A stretch of 63,455 nt of DNA from an uncultured Actinomycetes bacterium (GCA_937148845.1 CAKZRW010000067.1:1-63455), one strand, 5' to 3'. Shown: positions 1 to 8,700, counted from the first letter of the stretch. Made by a program: numbers and translations. The notes: generated by a model not told the origin, from the sequence alone.

Positions 1-36
1 GCTGTTCCTTGTCAACAAGGTGTGAGGGCATTACAG

Positions 37-1413
37 CTAGCGCAAGAAAGGCGGTACTTCCAGCTCTTCTTCCGGCGGCTCCCCACTCCTGGTTCCAGAG
101 GCCCCAGCTGGCTCCACTCCCAACTCCTTGGTCGCTTCCCGAGCGGCCTCCCGCGAGAGCACAGGTCCCACGCTCGGGCGCACCGTGGGGGCCGAGCCAC
201 CGGTGGTCGAGGCCGGACCCGTGACCGACCCCAGGCTGATCACCGTGGCCTCGGTGCTCTGGGCAGGGCCGAAGCCAGCCTCTACCAGGCCTTCTTGCTC
301 GGTGGTGACCTCAAAACCGGTGGCCACCACCGTCACCCACAGGGTGTCTCCGAGCGACTCGTCTACTACCGCACCAAAGATGATGTTGGCCTCCGGGTCA
401 GCGGCGCTGTTGATGATCTCGGCAACCTCATTTACCTCGTAGAGGGAGAGATCAGGACCGCCGCTCACGTTGAGAAGGATGCCTCGCGCCCCCTGGATGG
501 TCGTCTCCAGCAGAGAAGAGTTGATGGCCATCTCGGCCGCCTTCTGGGCCCGCTGCTCGCCACGAGCCCGGCCGATGCCCATGTGGGCCGTCCCCGCGCC
601 GGTCATGATCGTCCGCACGTCGGCGAGATCGAGATTGATGAGCCCCGGGACCGTCACTAGGTCACAGATGCCCTGCACTCCTTGGCGAAGCACATCGTCA
701 GCCAGACGTAAGGCGTCGATCATGCGGGTGCTACGGTCAGCCACCTCAAGCAGCTTGTCATTGGGCACCACGATCACGGTGTCGGCCTTCTGTCGCAAAG
801 CCCGGATACCTTCCAGAGCCTGGAGTGTCCGTCGCTTACCTTCGAACGCGAAGGGTCGTGAGACCACCCCGATAGTCAGGGCTCCCACCGACTTGGCTAT
901 CTCCGCCACTACCGGCGCCGCCCCCGTTCCCGTGCCGCCACCCTCGCCGGCCGTGATGAACACCATGTCGCTGCCCTTGAGCATGCTCTTGATCTCGTCA
1001 TAGGCGGCTAGGGCCGCTTCGCGGCCGACCCTGGGATCCGAGCCACCCCCTAGACCCTTGGTCAACTCGCGACCGATGCGCAACTTGTGGTCGGCCTCGC
1101 ACATAGCCAGGGCCTGAGCATCGGTGTTGATGGCGATGAACTCGACCCCCTCTAACCCGGCTTCGAGCATGCGGTTGACTGCGTTGGTGCCCGCGCCTCC
1201 CACGCCCACCACCCGGATGACCGCCGGGAAACTGCGCGAGGGTTGGATGAGGGTCCGGCGAGCCACATCGGGAGCATCCGCGCCCACACTACCCCCCTGC
1301 TCGACCGGAGCCGCACTTCCTCCGCCCGGCCCAGCTTCGCCACTCTTGTCAGCAGCGGTGGCCCGGAAGAGGAAGCTGAGCCCGCTGTCTTTCAGGCTAG
1401 ATCTTTTTTCCAC
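37..1413 (-). CDS. ftsZ: Cell division GTPase FtsZ
   Basis: Tubulin-like GTPase that forms the division ring. The P-loop-like GVGGAGTNAVNRM lies at about residues 70-82, the tubulin signature GEGGGTGTGAAP at about 157-168, and the T7 synergy loop as NLDLADV near 260 (usual form NLDFADV), keeping the catalytic Asp. The C-terminus ends in EVPPFLR, matching the conserved tail that binds partner proteins. The protein has 458 aa because of a Ser/Gly/Ala-rich N-terminal extension of about 60 residues. The GTG start at 1413 has GAGAGG upstream and overlaps the end of the parA-like gene by 17 nt, so the extension is probably real. It sits next to a ParA ATPase rather than after ftsQ/ftsA as in a dcw cluster. 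Nothing downstream is visible before the window edge. Confidence 0.96.
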   Translation of the reverse strand: MEKRSSLKDSGLSFLFRATAADKSGEAGPGGGSAAPVEQGGSVGADAPDVARRTLIQPSRSFPAVIRVVGVGGAGTNAVNRMLEAGLEGVEFIAINTDAQALAMCEADHKLRIGRELTKGLGGGSDPRVGREAALAAYDEIKSMLKGSDMVFITAGEGGGTGTGAAPVVAEIAKSVGALTIGVVSRPFAFEGKRRTLQALEGIRALRQKADTVIVVPNDKLLEVADRSTRMIDALRLADDVLRQGVQGICDLVTVPGLINLDLADVRTIMTGAGTAHMGIGRARGEQRAQKAAEMAINSSLLETTIQGARGILLNVSGGPDLSLYEVNEVAEIINSAADPEANIIFGAVVDESLGDTLWVTVVATGFEVTTEQEGLVEAGFGPAQSTEATVISLGSVTGPASTTGGSAPTVRPSVGPVLSREAAREATKELGVEPAGASGTRSGEPPEEELEVPPFLR

Positions 1414-2155
1414 GGAGCACCTCTCTCGCCAGCTGCCGGTATGCCATCGCCGCCTGGCTGTCCGGCGCGTATTTCAGCACGGACTCCCCGCGCACAGGAG
1501 CCTCGGCGAACTTGATGGTCTTGCGGATTGGCGTCGAAAACACCAGATCTCCGAAGTTCTGTGTAAGCACCTCTACAGCCTCTCTCCCATGCACCGTACG
1601 AGAATCGTACATCGTCGGCAGGATTCCGGCGATGTGAACATTCGGGTTTAGGTTCTCTCGCACCAGTTCCAGCGTCTTCTCCAACTGCGCTAGACCCCGC
1701 AGGGAGAGGTACTCACATTGCACAGGCACGATGACCGCATCCGCTGCCGTGAGCGCGTTCACCGTCAGCAGACCCAGGGAGGGAGGCGTATCCACCACGA
1801 TGAGGTCATACCGGTCCAGCACTGGAAGCAGGGCTTTGCTCAGCACCCGCTCCCGGCCGATGAGGGAGCTGAGCGCGATCTCAGCCGCAGCTAGGTCGAT
1901 GCTCGCGACCGCCACATCTACCTCCCCCGGCAAGATGACGTCCTCGATGCTGACCCCCAGGACCATGACGTCGTACATGCTGGGACGGACCAGATCGGGG
2001 TTGAACCCGAAGCTCATGGTCAAGTTGCCTTGGGGATCCATATCCACAGCCAGGACACGATAGCCCATCTCGTGGAAGGCCACCCCCAGGTTGACAGTGG
2101 TAGTGGTCTTTGCCACTCCCCCTTTCTGATTCGCAAAGGTCAGGACTTTGGCCAA
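1397..2155 (-). CDS. ParA/Soj-family ATPase
   Basis: A 252-aa MinD/ParA-type ATPase. The deviant Walker A box KGGVAKTTTTVNLG is at residues 11-24, with the signature lysine at 11 as well as the P-loop lysine. Walker B-like VVDTPPSLG lies near residue 120. The start is TTG at 2155, fixed by a strong AAGGAGAG a few bases upstream. Family members position chromosomes, plasmids, division sites or protein arrays with a ParB or MinE-like partner. No parB is adjacent; the partner by position is FtsZ, whose start lies inside this gene. A role in placing this FtsZ is an inference. A chromosomal Soj is the alternative. Confidence 0.9.
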   Translation of the reverse strand: MAKVLTFANQKGGVAKTTTTVNLGVAFHEMGYRVLAVDMDPQGNLTMSFGFNPDLVRPSMYDVMVLGVSIEDVILPGEVDVAVASIDLAAAEIALSSLIGRERVLSKALLPVLDRYDLIVVDTPPSLGLLTVNALTAADAVIVPVQCEYLSLRGLAQLEKTLELVRENLNPNVHIAGILPTMYDSRTVHGREAVEVLTQNFGDLVFSTPIRKTIKFAEAPVRGESVLKYAPDSQAAMAYRQLAREVLRGKKI

Positions 2156-2309
2156 GACCTCTCCTTAGTATTAGCCCGGAACAGGTGGATCAAACTCGGT
2201 TACCTTTTCGTAGAACTGGCGGAAATTCCTTTGCGGGACCGTAAGCGTCCCCACCACTCCAGGTCAGCCCAGCGGCGACACGGTAGATACGGCGCCCAGC
2301 GAACACGCC

Positions 2310-3755
2310 TCAGCGGGTGGCGGTCTCCAGACCTCCCGGGCGGAAGCTGACATTGGTCGGCACTGGCGGTGAGTGCGACTCACTGAACTCCCGCAGTTCC
2401 TTGAGATAGTCGCGATTCTCGCGCACATGCTCCCAGGCCCGACTCATCAGGTATCCCTGGACCTGATGCTTGCGATAGCGGGGCGCCTTAGGTTTGAGCT
2501 CGAATATGCGCTTCGCGCCGTAGAATCGCTTATGGGCTTGTAGGATGGCTTCCTGCAATTCGTAAGGCGTCATCTGCTTAGGCCAGAACACTACGTGGTG
2601 GCCGTCATAGAGACTCCAGTTCTTGGTGAAGATGCGCCCCTCGGCCTCGAACTGGGCCGTCTGTCGGGTCCCGGGTAGCGGAGTGAGGGCCAGGAACTGC
2701 ACCGTATTGAGACCGTGCTCCAGCGCGAAATCGACGGTGCGGGAAAGCGATTCCAGAGTGTCGGAGTCGGCCCCGAAGACGAACATGCCGTGGGTCCTTA
2801 TCCCACGCTTCGCCAAAGCCTCCAACCCGCCCGCCATGTCATCCAGGCTGGATTCCTTGTGATACTCCTTGAGAGTGGCCGGGTTGACCGACTCCAATCC
2901 CAGGTAGACGATGCGACAACCGGCGTTCCATAAGAGGTCGAGCAGTTCTTGGTCGACCACCCCGTTCTTGCACACCGAGTCCACCCGGATCTGGGCGAAG
3001 AAAGAGGTGTCGAGTTTGGCCCGGATCATCTCCGCTAGCAGCTCCTTGCCCCGGCGCTTGCTGATGAAGAAGTTGTCGTCGTAGAAGAAGACCTTGTCGT
3101 GCTTCATGCGTTTGAGCTGTTTGACCACTTCCGCCGGGTCGGCCACCCGCACTCGGCGCCCGAACATGAGCACCACCGAGCAGAACTCGCACCCGTAGGG
3201 ACAGCCCCGCGAGGAAAGCATCGGAGTCGGGTATACCTTGTCGCCGTTGACCACCAGGCTCAGGTCGGGCCAGGGCAGCTCGGTGAGGGAGGCCAGCAGC
3301 GGTCGGTCGGGGTTGTTCACCACCGTACCGTCAGCAGCCCGATAGGTGAGACCTTTGATGCTCTCCAAGGAGCCGCGGCCCTGGAGATACTCGACCAACT
3401 CCACCAGGGTCTCTTCACCTTCACCCCGCACGACGTAATCGCAGAAATCCATGGCCTCCTCGGCGAGGAAGGTCACATGTGGCCCGCCCATGACCACAGG
3501 AATGCCGGCATCACGCACCCGCTGCGCGTAGCGATAGGCCCGGATGGCTGTGGAAGTGGTGGTGGAAATGCCGACCAGGTCGGCAGAGAGCACGTCGTCC
3601 CAATCCACGTCGCTCAGGCTTTCGGCGTAGATCCGGACCTCGTGTCCACGCTGGGCCATCATCGCCCCCAGCAGAGGTAGCCCGAGGCGTAACTGCCTTA
3701 CAAAACTGTACACATGAAAGCCGGGGGCGGCAGGTTCGATGAAGATTATGCGCAC
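2310..3755 (-). CDS. B12-binding-domain radical SAM protein
   Basis: A 481-aa protein. The N-terminal ~130 residues have the B12-binding Rossmann-like fold of this family (LVGISTTTSTAIRAYRYAQR), although I do not see a clear DxHxxG cobalamin-ligand motif. The radical SAM core follows, with the CxxxCxxC cluster in RGCPYGCEFCSVV near residue 186. The C-terminal ~90 residues are a basic helical tail typical of the family. Substrates in this family range from lipids (hopanoids) to chlorophyll precursors and cannot be assigned here. The GTG start at 3755 has a GGTGAG site. It lies 154 nt upstream of the parA-like gene on the same strand and could be co-transcribed with it. Confidence 0.85.
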   Translation of the reverse strand: MRIIFIEPAAPGFHVYSFVRQLRLGLPLLGAMMAQRGHEVRIYAESLSDVDWDDVLSADLVGISTTTSTAIRAYRYAQRVRDAGIPVVMGGPHVTFLAEEAMDFCDYVVRGEGEETLVELVEYLQGRGSLESIKGLTYRAADGTVVNNPDRPLLASLTELPWPDLSLVVNGDKVYPTPMLSSRGCPYGCEFCSVVLMFGRRVRVADPAEVVKQLKRMKHDKVFFYDDNFFISKRRGKELLAEMIRAKLDTSFFAQIRVDSVCKNGVVDQELLDLLWNAGCRIVYLGLESVNPATLKEYHKESSLDDMAGGLEALAKRGIRTHGMFVFGADSDTLESLSRTVDFALEHGLNTVQFLALTPLPGTRQTAQFEAEGRIFTKNWSLYDGHHVVFWPKQMTPYELQEAILQAHKRFYGAKRIFELKPKAPRYRKHQVQGYLMSRAWEHVRENRDYLKELREFSESHSPPVPTNVSFRPGGLETATR

Positions 3756-3874
3756 TGTACACTCACCATTTGGCGTTCAACGACGCGACAGGTATGGTAG
3801 CACACGGCTTCCCACAGACGACCAGTCGTCAGGGCACCATCCAGCCATCTGGAGAGCACTCAGGTACCGCAAAA

Positions 3875-5368
3875 TCACCCCGCGGACGGACTTACCGGAC
3901 CTACACCTTGTTCCGTGGTCGCGATCCCCGGCGCCACCAGCGGCAACGTTATGCGGAACCGGGTCTCTGTCTCCGTGTCCAGCAGTTCCACCGTTCCGCC
4001 GAGGAGCCTGCATATCTCCTTGGTCAGTGCCAGACCTAGACCCAACCCCTCCACCTGTTTGCTGGCACTCCCCCGGTAGAACCGTTCGAACAGGCGGCCC
4101 CGCTCCGGCCAAGGCGGGGGTGGCCCCTGGTTCCAGACCTCTATGAAAATGCGCTCAGTCCGGGAGTAGGCTTCGATCCCCACGGGACCGTCCTTGCCCT
4201 GCGGACCATACTGGACCGCGTTGCGCAAGAGATTGGCCAGCGCCTGGCGCAGCATGTCGCCATCGGTCGTCACCTGCAACCCCTTGTCCACTTTCACCGT
4301 GACCCGCTCGGTCTCTGTCCAACCCGCCCGAACCAGGGCACCCACCTCCTCTCCGATCAAAGCGTCCAGAGCTACCGGCGCCAGGCGGGGTCGGAACTCC
4401 CGGGAGTCGTAACGGGACAGGGTCAGCAGAGCGTCGATAAGCCGTTGCAGGCGAAGAGACTCTTTGTTGATAGCCACGGCCGCCTTCTGCCTGAGTTCCT
4501 GATCACTCGCTGTACCATCCAGAAGAGCTTGGGAGAAGCCCTGGATGGAGGTCAGAGGCGTGCGCAGCTCATGAGCAGCGGTCGCCACAAAAGCGCGCAA
4601 AGAGTCCTGGCTGTGCTTGATCTCATTGCGACCATGTTCCAGACTGTCCGCGAGTTCCTGCAGCTCTCCCGGGTAGGTGCCTGTGATAGCCCGGTCATAA
4701 CGTCCCTGGGCCAGGTCATGGGCCGCAGCCGAGAGGCGCCGAAGAGGGCGAGCAAGCCAGGCGGCCAGCCCCCACCCCACTAGCGCAGCGACCGCGGCCG
4801 CTGCTGCGGCGGAGATGCCCAGGACCTTGAAAACGTCCGTCCTCAGACTAAGCGCCGCACTGCGAGGCAGGGTGACCACAGCCAGACCCACGCTCCCGTC
4901 CGGCATCCGTAGAGGTACCGAGGCGAAAATCACGGCCGTGGCCCTGCTCGCGCCTTCCAGTTCCGCGAGCAACCTTCCGCTGCCTGGACGTTCCCGCGCG
5001 GCCAGCTGCGCTATCTCTTTGAGCCTCTCCAGGGGCTCCTTGCGCACGGGTATGCGACCAGCCCCGGCCAATACCTCGTCTTCCCCGAAGAGGACGATGC
5101 CAGCACCACTGGGCAGGGCCTGCACACGGGCGCGAAGGAACATGGAAAGCATGTGCGACCGCATGCCGCCGCCGGTGAGAAGCTCAGGAACGTTCTCGAT
5201 CTGCTCGGCTGTGGCTACCGCCTCCTCAAGCAGAGCCGCTTCCTGCCGGTCGAGCACGTAGTCGCCCAAGAACAGGTAATAGACGGCGCCCACCACGCAC
5301 ACAGCGAAGAGAGCTACCCCAACCAGGGCCCCCATGAAACGGGGGCGGAGAGAGCGCCGGCCCTTCAT
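3875..5368 (-). CDS. Membrane sensor histidine kinase
   Basis: Transmembrane sensor kinase of 497 aa. TM1 is at about residues 11-33, then an extracytoplasmic sensor region of about 145 residues, TM2 at about 181-205, a HAMP linker, the dimerisation/phosphoacceptor box with His in TAAHELRTPLTSIQGF near residue 266, and an HATPase domain with the N box NLLRNAVQY. The G1 box is unusual: the normal DNGPG reads NQGPPPP, while the GLGLGLALTKE G2 box is intact. The ATG overlaps the TGA of the response-regulator gene by 4 nt (ATGA), so the two are translationally coupled. The signal it senses is unknown. Confidence 0.93.
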   Translation of the reverse strand: MKGRRSLRPRFMGALVGVALFAVCVVGAVYYLFLGDYVLDRQEAALLEEAVATAEQIENVPELLTGGGMRSHMLSMFLRARVQALPSGAGIVLFGEDEVLAGAGRIPVRKEPLERLKEIAQLAARERPGSGRLLAELEGASRATAVIFASVPLRMPDGSVGLAVVTLPRSAALSLRTDVFKVLGISAAAAAAVAALVGWGLAAWLARPLRRLSAAAHDLAQGRYDRAITGTYPGELQELADSLEHGRNEIKHSQDSLRAFVATAAHELRTPLTSIQGFSQALLDGTASDQELRQKAAVAINKESLRLQRLIDALLTLSRYDSREFRPRLAPVALDALIGEEVGALVRAGWTETERVTVKVDKGLQVTTDGDMLRQALANLLRNAVQYGPQGKDGPVGIEAYSRTERIFIEVWNQGPPPPWPERGRLFERFYRGSASKQVEGLGLGLALTKEICRLLGGTVELLDTETETRFRITLPLVAPGIATTEQGVGPVSPSAG

Positions 5369-6177
5369 CCGCCAGCTCCGCTCACGTCGTCGACCAAGAA
5401 CTCGCCGGGGGCCTGTTGGCCGTCGGTCGATAACTCGCTGTCGGCCCGTTCGTTGTCTAGCGATGGCTCTTCCGCTGGGGCCTCGTCGGGGTCTGCTCGG
5501 TAGCCCACTCCCCAGACGGTCTTGATGATCTTGCCCCAGCGTCCCAACTTCTTGCGCACTTGCCCGATGTGTACGTCCACCGTGCGGACGTCACCGTAGA
5601 GATTGTAGCCCCAGACTTGCTCCAGGAGTCGCTCGCGGGTGAGGGCGAGCCCCCGGTTGAGGAGAAGATAGTGAAGTAGGTCGAACTCTTTCGGCGTAAG
5701 ATCGACCATGACACCGTCCACCTTCACCGTACGTTCAGCCGGGCTCAGCACCACCTCTCCGAGGACCTGTGTATCGGACCCGGGGTCAAGCGCCCCGCTA
5801 CGACGAAGAACAGCGCGGATGCGCGCCAGGAGCTCGCCCGGGCTGAACGGTTTCACCACATAATCATCAGCTCCCAGTTCAAGGCCGAGTATCTTGTCGT
5901 TTTCGGCGTCGCGGGCAGTCAGAATGATGACCGGAACCTGGGAACCCTTCCGCAGTCTCCTCAGAACCTCGAAGCCCGACTCGTCAGGCAGCATGAGATC
6001 GAGCACGACAAGGGAAGGCGCGCTTTGCGCAATGACTAGCAGCGCCTCGCTTGCTGTCCCTGCGGACCGCGCAGCGTAGCCCTCGTGGGCTAGATAGAGC
6101 TCCAGGAGTTCCCGGATCGAGGAGTCGTCCTCGACCACCACGATAGTCTGTTTGGACGGATGCTGACGGGCAGGCAT
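5365..6177 (-). CDS. OmpR-family response regulator
   Basis: Receiver domain plus winged-helix DNA-binding domain. VVVEDDSS gives the acidic pair, LVVLDLMLPDESG the phosphoacceptor Asp, and VVKPF the conserved Lys. The C-terminal half carries LTPKEFDLLHYLLLNRG and VDVHIGQVRKKLG, typical of the PhoB/OmpR effector. I place the start at the ATG at 6177 (270 aa). The frame is open further upstream to 6279, but that stretch is low-complexity and unlike the family. It overlaps the kinase gene by 4 nt. A likely target is the exported coiled-coil gene just upstream, where a 10-bp direct repeat is present (6974-6993). Confidence 0.94.
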   Translation of the reverse strand: MPARQHPSKQTIVVVEDDSSIRELLELYLAHEGYAARSAGTASEALLVIAQSAPSLVVLDLMLPDESGFEVLRRLRKGSQVPVIILTARDAENDKILGLELGADDYVVKPFSPGELLARIRAVLRRSGALDPGSDTQVLGEVVLSPAERTVKVDGVMVDLTPKEFDLLHYLLLNRGLALTRERLLEQVWGYNLYGDVRTVDVHIGQVRKKLGRWGKIIKTVWGVGYRADPDEAPAEEPSLDNERADSELSTDGQQAPGEFLVDDVSGAGG

Positions 6178-6317
6178 GAAAGAGGCCTTCCCTTCGTCGC
6201 CGTTCCCACTGTCATCCCACGCCAGGATGACCAGGGGCGGGGCAGGCCGCGCCACCTGGCCGCGGCCCGCCCCGCCCACCGCTGCCTCTATCTTAGCCGC
6301 GGTGGTAGCTTAATGTT

Positions 6318-6887
6318 CTAGCCCGTTGTCGAGCCCGAGGGCACCTGCTCAAGGTACTTTTCTACCAAATCGCGCAGCTTCTTGAGTGTTTCAGTCAGAT
6401 CCTGCCGAGCCTTGGTCAGAGTCTCGCGTTGACTCTTGAGCTGCTCCAGCAATTGGTCCAGTTGGGCCTGGTCGGTCGGCGTCATCTTCTCCCGCAGCTG
6501 CTGCAAGAACGACTGCCAGTCATCGGCGCGTTTCTGCCACTGCTTCATTTGCTTCTGCCACTGTTCCGCGCGGTCTCGCCAACGTTCGGCGCGATCTTGC
6601 CAGCGACCGGTGCGGTCCATCCACCGGTCACACATGTCGCGCAGCCGTTCCTGGTCGCTCCACATCATCCCCCGTCCCCAGGCCGGCGGCCAAGCACCGG
6701 GCTGGGCCCCCCCTGGGTTGCCACTCCCCGCCCCGCCGCCAAGCAAAGCCATCTGCGGCGGGAGAAACGCCCAATCGTCAGAATCGGAGCCAGCCGTCGT
6801 GGCCGCCCAGGCTCCCGCGCCAGCCCCTATCACTACGACCGCCGCTATCAGTGCGACCAGCCATTTGCGTTTCCAGAGTGCTCTCAC
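6318..6887 (-). CDS. Exported protein with tryptophan-heptad coiled coil
   Basis: A 189-aa protein with an N-terminal basic segment and one hydrophobic helix (residues about 9-29), either a signal peptide or a membrane anchor. A Gly/Pro-rich linker follows, then a long amphipathic helix. Six tryptophans fall at residues 89, 96, 103, 110, 117 and 124, exactly seven apart, and the helix continues with a Leu/Gln/Lys-rich coiled coil to about residue 180. The GTG start at 6887 has GGAGGTG 8 nt upstream. It precedes the response regulator/kinase pair on the same strand, so it may be a sensor accessory or a target, in the general manner of CpxP/Spy. That comparison is positional; I see no family signature. 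Confidence 0.75.
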   Translation of the reverse strand: MRALWKRKWLVALIAAVVVIGAGAGAWAATTAGSDSDDWAFLPPQMALLGGGAGSGNPGGAQPGAWPPAWGRGMMWSDQERLRDMCDRWMDRTGRWQDRAERWRDRAEQWQKQMKQWQKRADDWQSFLQQLREKMTPTDQAQLDQLLEQLKSQRETLTKARQDLTETLKKLRDLVEKYLEQVPSGSTTG

Positions 6888-6973
6888 CTACTGCACCTCC
6901 GTGATTTTTCGACCTCACTCGAAGGCTTCCAGTCGGGCCGGCACCACGCTCGGGTGGGCCCTGACCCCGGCCT

Positions 6974-6993
6974 GCGAGACTATGCGAGATTAT
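6974..6993. promoter_or_regulatory. Candidate response-regulator site: 10-bp direct repeat
   Basis: Two tandem copies, GCGAGACTAT and GCGAGATTAT, differ at one base. They lie 87-106 bp upstream of the GTG start of the exported coiled-coil gene. OmpR/PhoB-type regulators bind head-to-tail half-sites about 10-11 bp apart, so a site for the adjacent regulator is plausible. The rest of 6888-7033 shows no gene. Confidence 0.4.
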
Positions 6994-7033
6994 GAACCTC
7001 TCATGTAAGGAAAATGTGAAGCGTTGGCCCGAT

Positions 7034-7387
7034 TTAGGGCCGCGTAGTCACCGCCCCCCACACATCCACCGCGTCCAGGGTCACATACTTGCCAGTGGCG
7101 CTGCTGTTACTGCGCACAATCTTGACTACGTGGGGACCATGGGGAAGCGTCCCGGTGGACCGCACGTTCACCTGAAGCACGAGCTCTGGTCGACCGTGGA
7201 AAGTGTGTGGGTCTTCCTTTCGGCGACCGATTCCCCAGGGTCGACGCTCACAAGGTGAAGTTAATGACTCCAGCTTCGCCGGCGACTTGCTGACGGCTTC
7301 CAACACAGGGTCATAGCTGCTCTTGCTTCCCCAGGAGGCACTGATGGCCACAACGTTGACCGCGATTGACCTTCTTGCCGATGACAT
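7034..7387 (-). pseudogene. Remnant of a surface-protein carbohydrate-binding-like module
   Basis: The C-terminal ~45 residues (RSTGTLPHGPHVVKIV, then GKYVTLDAVDVWG) match the closing strands of a beta-sandwich module that recurs in secreted actinobacterial surface proteins, usually of the form STGTLxxGxHTVxI followed by IDVDAVDVWG. The upstream part of the frame does not continue the module sensibly, and no signal peptide or Shine-Dalgarno site is present. I read it as a decayed gene fragment. Apart from this remnant I see no intact gene between 6888 and 7564. Confidence 0.45.
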
Positions 7388-7564
7388 GATTGTTGCGCTC
7401 GCTCACTGCGGCATCGGTGCCCCACCCTCTAACATCAAGGGCCTTGCTGTTCACCATTTCGCAGCGCCAACCGACTCACCATTGAGTCGTCGCGTGGACC
7501 TGCAATACGGTGCAAGCACGCCGCAGCAAACGAGACCGGGAGCAAAGGAGGCCGGGAGGTGGCC

Positions 7565-8155
7565 ATGCGACGCTCGTACTTGCTTCTCCTGGTCTTCGCC
7601 CTGGTGGCCTCGTTAGCCGTGGTCCTGATCACCGGCTGCTAGGACACCCCCGTTTCCAGCACGTCTCCAGCCGCCGGAGGTAATGAGGGTAGGGGGGCGG
7701 GATCCGCGGAGGACGTCCCCACGGTGCCGACCTCGACTGCAGCCACAACGCACTCTGCCCCCACGACTGCGGCCGGAGTCACCTTCCCGCCCACCATTGC
7801 AGCGTGCGGATCTTCTGAAGCCTCGGGACTTACCCCCGGCGGGTCACCGACCATCTTGCCCGGGTCGGCAAGCTCTCTCACGCCAGATGAGCTTGAGAGC
7901 GCCATGCGGTCACGGGGCATGAGGCAGCCGCGGCAGACACAGGTCTACGACTACAAAGTCTTCGGCCACCACGCTGCCGCCTACGCTCTGGCCGCCGATA
8001 AGAACGTGTACTTGGTCCTTCTGAGCGATGAGACCGGCGGTTGGGCCATTCTAGCTGCTTACACAGGCCTGGACTAGGAGGAGATCCGGGCCGACCTCAG
8101 GACGAAGGGTGCGCCCGAGGACTTGATCGAGTGGGCAAACCCGGGTCGGGGGTGA
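7565..8155 (+). pseudogene. Small lipoprotein gene interrupted by two in-frame TAG codons
   Basis: An ATG at 7565 behind GGGAGGTGG opens a lipoprotein signal peptide, MRRSYLLLLVFALVAS and on to the lipobox LITGC. The next codon is TAG (7640-7642). The same frame continues with a Ser/Thr/Pro-rich linker, then a compact domain containing QVYDYKVFGHHAAAYALAAD and GGWAILAAYTGLD. A second TAG follows (8075-8077), then protein-like sequence EEIRADLRTKGAPEDLIEWA and a TGA at 8153-8155. The reading frame is maintained across both stops with typical lipoprotein architecture, about 194 sense codons in all. The simplest reading is a recent pseudogene. Amber readthrough or sequence error are the alternatives. 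I do not recognise the domain. Confidence 0.6.
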
Positions 8156-8252
8156 GAATGCCCGCCGCCGTCACCGGGGACTGCGGCGCATGGCCTCTGC
8201 CTCTAGCGAACGGGTGTCGAGGGTGGGCTGACCGTCGACGACGCTGCTCAAG

Positions 8253-8277
8253 GTTTACTCCCTAAGCTGCCGGGTAT
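8253..8277 (+). promoter_or_regulatory. Sigma-B-type promoter of the rsbV/rsbW-like pair
   Basis: GTTTAC (8253-8258), a 13-bp spacer and GGGTAT (8272-8277) match the general-stress sigma-B/sigma-F family consensus (GTTT, then 12-16 bp, then GGGTAT). It lies about 70 bp upstream of the anti-anti-sigma gene. In Bacillus the sigB operon is driven by its own sigma factor in the same way, so autoregulation is a reasonable inference. Confidence 0.65.
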
Positions 8278-8349
8278 TAGTAGCGGGTAACCTCAGGATA
8301 GAATCAGGTAGACCAGACGGAAGAGCTGGCGGCAAGCGGCGGGGTGGCC

Positions 8350-8700
8350 ATGAAAGTGGGAATCAGCAACTTGGAGGAGACGCCTCTTCTCAAGCTGGAC
8401 GGCGACATCGACCACAGCAATTGTGGCACTCTGGAAAAGGCCCTCGAAGAGGTCATAGATCCCCAGACGCAAGCAGTTCTCCTTGACCTGGAGAGCGTGG
8501 ACTACATAGACAGCGGCGGCCTGTCCGTCATCCTTGCCACCCTGCGCCAGTTGCGCGGGAGAGGCTGGCTCGGTGCGATCGCGCCGAACGGCAATGTCAC
8601 ACGCCTCCTGGAAATCGTGGGGCTGTTGGTGGATCCCCACTTCCGAGTGTTTGCTGATCGCGACGAGGCCAAGGCCTACCTCGCCAAGGCGGCCGGGTGA
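8350..8700 (+). CDS. STAS-domain anti-anti-sigma factor (RsbV/SpoIIAA-like)
   Basis: A 116-aa single STAS domain. LDGDIDHSN matches the first beta-alpha unit and DYIDSGGLSVI carries the Ser that is phosphorylated in RsbV and SpoIIAA. When unphosphorylated, such proteins bind the anti-sigma kinase and release the sigma factor. The ATG at 8350 has GGGGTGG five bases upstream; an in-frame GTG at 8344 is an alternative. It is followed, with overlap, by the anti-sigma kinase gene. Confidence 0.9.
   Translation: MKVGISNLEETPLLKLDGDIDHSNCGTLEKALEEVIDPQTQAVLLDLESVDYIDSGGLSVILATLRQLRGRGWLGAIAPNGNVTRLLEIVGLLVDPHFRVFADRDEAKAYLAKAAG

Noticed and set aside
7640-8077. Proof of pyrrolysine coding from the two TAG codons
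   Set aside because: Neighbouring genes such as ftsZ and parA end in TAG, no pyl genes are in the window, and simple decay explains it; kept only as a question.
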